A DNA stretch of 64,000 nucleotides. It comes from Planktothricoides sp. SR001 (GTDB lineage: Bacteria > Cyanobacteriota > Cyanobacteriia > Cyanobacteriales > Laspinemataceae). Positions 60,849-64,000 of this stretch are shown one piece after another; positions within the stretch are counted from its first letter, which is position 1; every line of letters begins with the position of its first letter. The stretch spans positions 1 through 64,000 of the forward strand of contig NZ_LIUQ01000039.1 in assembly GCF_001276715.1 (NCBI RefSeq), written 5' to 3'. Under the pieces are notes generated by a model. That model ran no database searches, was not told the DNA's origin, and saw only the letters and a program-made list of their open reading frames with translations. Position numbers and translations under genes: made by a program.

Positions 60849-60935
60849 CGGAGAGGGGGGGATTCGAACCCCCGAAGGATGTGACACCTTAATGGATTTC
60901 GAGTCCACCGCATTCAACCGCTCTGCCACCTCTCC
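60849..60935 (-). tRNA. tRNA-Ser (anticodon CGA)
   Basis: An 87-nt class II tRNA on the minus strand, convergent with the first. Acceptor GGAGAGG/CCTCTCC, discriminator G, D-arm GGCAGAGCGGTTGAATGC, anticodon arm TGGA-CTCGAAA-TCCA, long variable arm with ATTAAGGTGTCACATCCTT, T-arm GGGGGTTCGAATCCCCC. Reads UCG. Confidence 0.96.
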
Positions 60936-60985
60936 ATATTCCATTATGACTCATTGTACTGCATTTTTGCAAATTCAGAACAAAT

Positions 60986-63433
60986 TTAGAACAAAGAATC
61001 TGATCGATCTATATCTTCACTTACTCCAAAGAACCCCTGATCCGGTGTCCACTGCAATGCCCCATCTCTCTCCGTAGAGTAAATTGGAGTATTGACTTCA
61101 GTCAATATAGCTGCCGTTTCTTCATCAACATTTTCCGAAGTCGCGATCGCCACCTCTGGTTTTAGGGCTATCAGCAAATCAGCTTTCAGGGGTTGTCCCG
61201 ACCACCAGAGTACCTGTAAAGGTTTTGCCTCCGGTCTGAGTAACGATTTATTCTGCAACAACTGGCTTTGTTCCGACTGATTTAACTCTTCGAGCCATAA
61301 CCAAGTTTGATTGCCAATGGTCAATTCTACCACCGCTGGTTGATCCTGGAGTAATTTTACCGATGTCGAACCCGCAGCGGGGAGAATTTTTCCTACGGGT
61401 AAAACTTGATAAGAGACATTACGGTCTTGTACCACACTGGTCAAGGTGGCGTTAAGCGTCCCTGGAGAAGCAAAATTTTTTATCTTCACTTGCTGCATAA
61501 TCAAATACCAGCCACTTCTGGATCCAGGGCTACTGGTAGCAATGCCCCAATCGATTTGATTAATCGCCTGTTGTCGCAAAAACGGTAAAATCGTGTATCG
61601 AGCAGTATTTTGATCGCCACTATTAATTAAAGTCACTTTACCTTGATCTTGAATCACTAGGACTGGCTGACCGTTGGTTTGCAAAGCTGTCACTTGAAAA
61701 ACCGTGGTTTGACGATGCCACACCGGAACGACTAATAAGGCGATCGCAAACAAAAAAGCCCACACCCAGCGGCGCCCTTTATGCCACCAAGGAACCAACC
61801 ACAAAAAGATAATCAACCCATAAAGAATCAACATTTGCACCAGGGAAAGGGTGCCGGTAGAAATTAAACTTCCCGGTAATTGGCTGAAAAATCGGACAAT
61901 CAAAATCAGCAGTTCCAGGGGATAGTACAACAGCCATGCCACGGCACTTCCGGCTATTGGCCAAACTGCACCCAAAACCGCACTAATAAAACCACCCATT
62001 GTAATCCAAGAAATCAAAAAACTGGTGATGATATTCACCAAAATGCTATAAGTTGATATCTGGGAAAAAACATAAAGCAACAGCGGCAATACCCAAATTG
62101 TGGCCGCAATGGGAACCGCAATTAAAGACGCGATCGCTGTTGGCAACCAATCCAACCTTTTCATCACCGCAGGGGATGTCACCAACAAACCCAAAGTCGC
62201 CAAAAAACTTAACTGAAAACCTAAATCCCAAATCCACAGCGGATTTATCAGCAGCAAAACAAAAGCCGCCAACAGCAAACAGCCCAAAGAATTCACTCTC
62301 CGCTGCATCACCGGCGCCAACAATGCCGCAAACCCCATAAAAGCCGCTCGCCAAACCGAAGCCGACCCCCCGGTTAGACAGACATAAGCAATTAAAACCG
62401 TTGTCCCATTCCCTAACTTCAGGCGATCGGAAAAACCGCTGGTCAGAACTTGCACCAAACTCAAAATTATGGCAACGTGAAATCCTGAAGCCGCCAAAAC
62501 ATGGGCCAAACCTACTTGAATAAACTCATCACGAATATCAAATGGTAAATCAACCGCCAACCGGCCCAACACCATTGCACTCACCAAAAGGCCGTGTGGC
62601 ACTCCCAACCAACGGGTTTGAGACTTGACAATGCGGCGGCGGACTTGCCACAGTCCCCAACTTGGCTGTGGAAACCGGGTTTCTTCCCGCAACCCAGTTT
62701 CTGGGGATGCCGTAATATAACGTCCTGCTAACCCAGCAAAACAGCCTTCTTTGGCCAAATAAGCTTTAAAATCAAAAGCCCCCGGATTCGCTGCTGCTTT
62801 TGGTTCATATAATTGACCTGTAACTGTTAGCAGTTGTCCCGGATATCGCCCAGTTCCTTGCAATAACGGAACCGTGACATATAACTTGCCGCTGACTTGG
62901 CAATCGTATTTCAATAACTTGGTGTCTGGTTCTTCTACAGAAACTTCCTCCGCAACCGAACAGTAGGAGTCCAGGTCAGAGTTTTGCTCATCGTTTTGCT
63001 CATCATTAATCTCTTTTTCCGCCACAACGATTTGCAAATGAGTTGGTTTCAGCCACAACCGGACTTTTTCGCTTCGAGTTAAGCTGGGTGTAGCGAGCAC
63101 TTTGCCGGAGACCGTAGCTAAAGGCGCGGCTACTTGCTCTTGATTTTCTGGATTGACCAGGGATAAAAACTTACTAATATCATCAGGGGCGGGAGTTGGC
63201 GTTCGCCATTGCAAATAAAAACTAGCCACCAATCCCATAACTCCTGCCGTTAACCAAATTGCCGGTTTGACATTATTTCTTAAGTTGCGGAACCGAACTG
63301 GCAGAGGGAGGGAAACAATAGCAGCGATCGCCACACCCAAACCCAGTACGCCATAACCACCGTAAGGCACTGCGGTCATCAGCAAACCTACGATATAAGC
63401 CAAACAAATAACAATTAGACTGACAGAAGTCAT
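60986..63433 (-). CDS. comEC: ComEC/Rec2-family DNA uptake channel
   Basis: 815-residue membrane protein that in competent bacteria passes single-stranded DNA across the inner membrane. Domains: N-terminal helices and DUF4131/OB region (about 1-230), then the competence channel with LAHVLAASGFHVAIILSLVQ (ASGxH motif, about 310-330), LTGGSASVWRAAFMGFAALL and NPLWIWDLGFQLSFLATLGL. The C-terminal beta-lactamase-like part (about 590-815) is present but lacks the HxHxDH metal motif (VTLINSGDQNTARYTILPFL, then DWGIATSSPGSRSGW), so it should have no nuclease activity. An interspersed palindrome at 62671-62704 is translated in frame as ETGLREETRFPQPSW. It ends just beside a tRNA gene. Confidence 0.9.
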   Translation of the reverse strand: MTSVSLIVICLAYIVGLLMTAVPYGGYGVLGLGVAIAAIVSLPLPVRFRNLRNNVKPAIWLTAGVMGLVASFYLQWRTPTPAPDDISKFLSLVNPENQEQVAAPLATVSGKVLATPSLTRSEKVRLWLKPTHLQIVVAEKEINDEQNDEQNSDLDSYCSVAEEVSVEEPDTKLLKYDCQVSGKLYVTVPLLQGTGRYPGQLLTVTGQLYEPKAAANPGAFDFKAYLAKEGCFAGLAGRYITASPETGLREETRFPQPSWGLWQVRRRIVKSQTRWLGVPHGLLVSAMVLGRLAVDLPFDIRDEFIQVGLAHVLAASGFHVAIILSLVQVLTSGFSDRLKLGNGTTVLIAYVCLTGGSASVWRAAFMGFAALLAPVMQRRVNSLGCLLLAAFVLLLINPLWIWDLGFQLSFLATLGLLVTSPAVMKRLDWLPTAIASLIAVPIAATIWVLPLLLYVFSQISTYSILVNIITSFLISWITMGGFISAVLGAVWPIAGSAVAWLLYYPLELLILIVRFFSQLPGSLISTGTLSLVQMLILYGLIIFLWLVPWWHKGRRWVWAFLFAIALLVVPVWHRQTTVFQVTALQTNGQPVLVIQDQGKVTLINSGDQNTARYTILPFLRQQAINQIDWGIATSSPGSRSGWYLIMQQVKIKNFASPGTLNATLTSVVQDRNVSYQVLPVGKILPAAGSTSVKLLQDQPAVVELTIGNQTWLWLEELNQSEQSQLLQNKSLLRPEAKPLQVLWWSGQPLKADLLIALKPEVAIATSENVDEETAAILTEVNTPIYSTERDGALQWTPDQGFFGVSEDIDRSDSLF
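62671..62704 (-). repeat. Palindromic repeat inside comEC
   Basis: GAAACCGGGTTTCTTCCCGC followed by AACCCAGTTTCTGG: a member of the AGAAACC/CGGGTTTCT family in the OB-like part of comEC, length compatible with the reading frame. Confidence 0.7.
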
Positions 63434-63614
63434 CAGGAATTGCTGCTTAATTTATATAGAGATTATATAGAGATTATATAGAGAAATTTAATGTTAATCC
63501 CCGTAGGGTAGGCAAAATCTTACCCACCCTACTAATGTTAATCCTCGTAGGGTGGGCAAAACTTTGCCCACCCTACTGTTTATACGGTAGGGGCAGTGTC
63601 CCCGATTATCCCGA
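63434..63614. repeat. Intergenic repeats upstream of comEC
   Basis: TTATATAGAGA repeats (63450-63488), then two copies of a CGTAGGGTGGGCAAAACTTT-type palindrome (63503-63576) and a GGGGCAGTGTCCCC hairpin (63589-63603). No gene. Confidence 0.7.
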
Positions 63615-64000
63615 TTATATAGAGAAACCCAACTGTAATCCTAGGACTGCGTGTAAAAACATCACCACCAGCGCCAAACTGCCCAAATAAGCATGAGCCG
63701 TCCGCAGTGCTGCTTGATTACCCCCAAACTTAGTCGCAGAAATTAAACCATTCAAGCCTAATAAAATTAGCACCAGTGAACCTGTCCAGAAATGGGGGCT
63801 TTCCAAAACATTATGGTGTTGCATCACCAGAGATAATAATCCTCCGGTATAACCTAAAGCCATAAACAGAAACATCAATGGAGCAATCTTGCTGTGATCG
63901 CTACGATTTTTAATCGCTGCATCCGGTTCCGTTTGCGTCAATAGGCGCCCACGCCATCCGGTTATCCCAGCAAAAGTTCCCATCACAACCACCACAATGC
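63615..64000 (-). CDS. DUF4079 membrane protein (partial)
   Basis: The 3' part of a cyanobacterial DUF4079 protein; the frame is still open at the window edge, so the true start lies outside. About 128 residues are visible with three or four membrane helices. Family features: SDHSKIAPLMFLFMALGYTG, SLVMQHHNVLESPHFWTGSL, and the His-bearing final helix TAHAYLGSLALVVMFLHAVL. The spaced His residues suggest a heme-b-type membrane protein, but function is unknown. Confidence 0.82.
   Translation of the reverse strand, partial: IVVVVMGTFAGITGWRGRLLTQTEPDAAIKNRSDHSKIAPLMFLFMALGYTGGLLSLVMQHHNVLESPHFWTGSLVLILLGLNGLISATKFGGNQAALRTAHAYLGSLALVVMFLHAVLGLQLGFSI

Overview
The window is chromosomal DNA of a filamentous, gliding, phycobilin-making cyanobacterium of the Oscillatoriales type (Planktothricoides/Planktothrix/Microcoleus-like; genus is inference). 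Evidence: the octamer GCGATCGC (HIP1) recurs throughout, base composition is moderately AT-rich, and there are a heme oxygenase of the phycobilin pathway, HpsA/B/C hormogonium polysaccharide genes, DUF1830 and DUF4079 families, a cyanobacterial-order Mrp antiporter operon, and a very high load of short interspersed palindromic repeats.

Layout. 1-2.5 kb: a DUF1830 gene, msrA and a MITE-like element. 2.5-5.4 kb: an insertion-sequence graveyard (IS4 remnant, two IS1-family copies, an IS630 transposase cut into two antiparallel halves). 5.5-10.7 kb: a GC-rich, foreign-looking four-gene operon for 2-methylisoborneol (2-MIB): shell gene, GPP 2-methyltransferase, 2-MIB synthase, shell gene. The two outer genes, usually annotated as cyclic-nucleotide-binding proteins, belong to the EshA/family 2B encapsulin group, so the operon reads as a protein nanocompartment for an earthy odorant. 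11-18.4 kb: a beta-helix protein, a small HTH protein, heme oxygenase, an aspartoacylase-like pseudogene, a phosphodiester glycosidase-domain protein, and coaD with a DivIVA-like gene. 18.9-25.4 kb: a 1692-residue hybrid histidine kinase, a HAD hydrolase and rpmB. 25.7-34.4 kb: hpsA-hpsB-hpsC plus two further pseudopilins, with repeats inserted between and inside them. 34.8-42.2 kb: gatB, an NB-ARC STAND ATPase, a DUF262+HNH pair, two toxin-antitoxin modules and an antitoxin remnant, which together look like a small defence/stress island. 42.2-51 kb: pheT, a DUF29 gene, a 760-bp repeat array and the seven-gene Mrp operon. 51-64 kb: a decayed sensor kinase, a short CHAT protein, a ferredoxin, hisZ, a J-domain/TPR protein, an inositol monophosphatase-like gene, an SNase-like lipoprotein, a [2Fe-2S] ferredoxin, two tRNA-Ser genes, ComEC and a partial DUF4079 gene.

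How the genes work together. The clearest functional unit is the 2-MIB operon: the methyltransferase makes 2-methyl-GPP, the class I terpene cyclase turns it into 2-MIB, and two shell paralogues probably enclose the cyclase. The hps/pseudopilin block serves gliding and slime export. The Mrp operon serves Na+/H+ exchange. A theme running through the window is palindromic repeats (cores AGAAACC/CGGGTTTCT and GTAGGGGCGATTCGCG) that lie not only between genes but also in frame inside protein-coding regions: the cleaved leaders of two pseudopilins, ComEC, and an antitoxin remnant.
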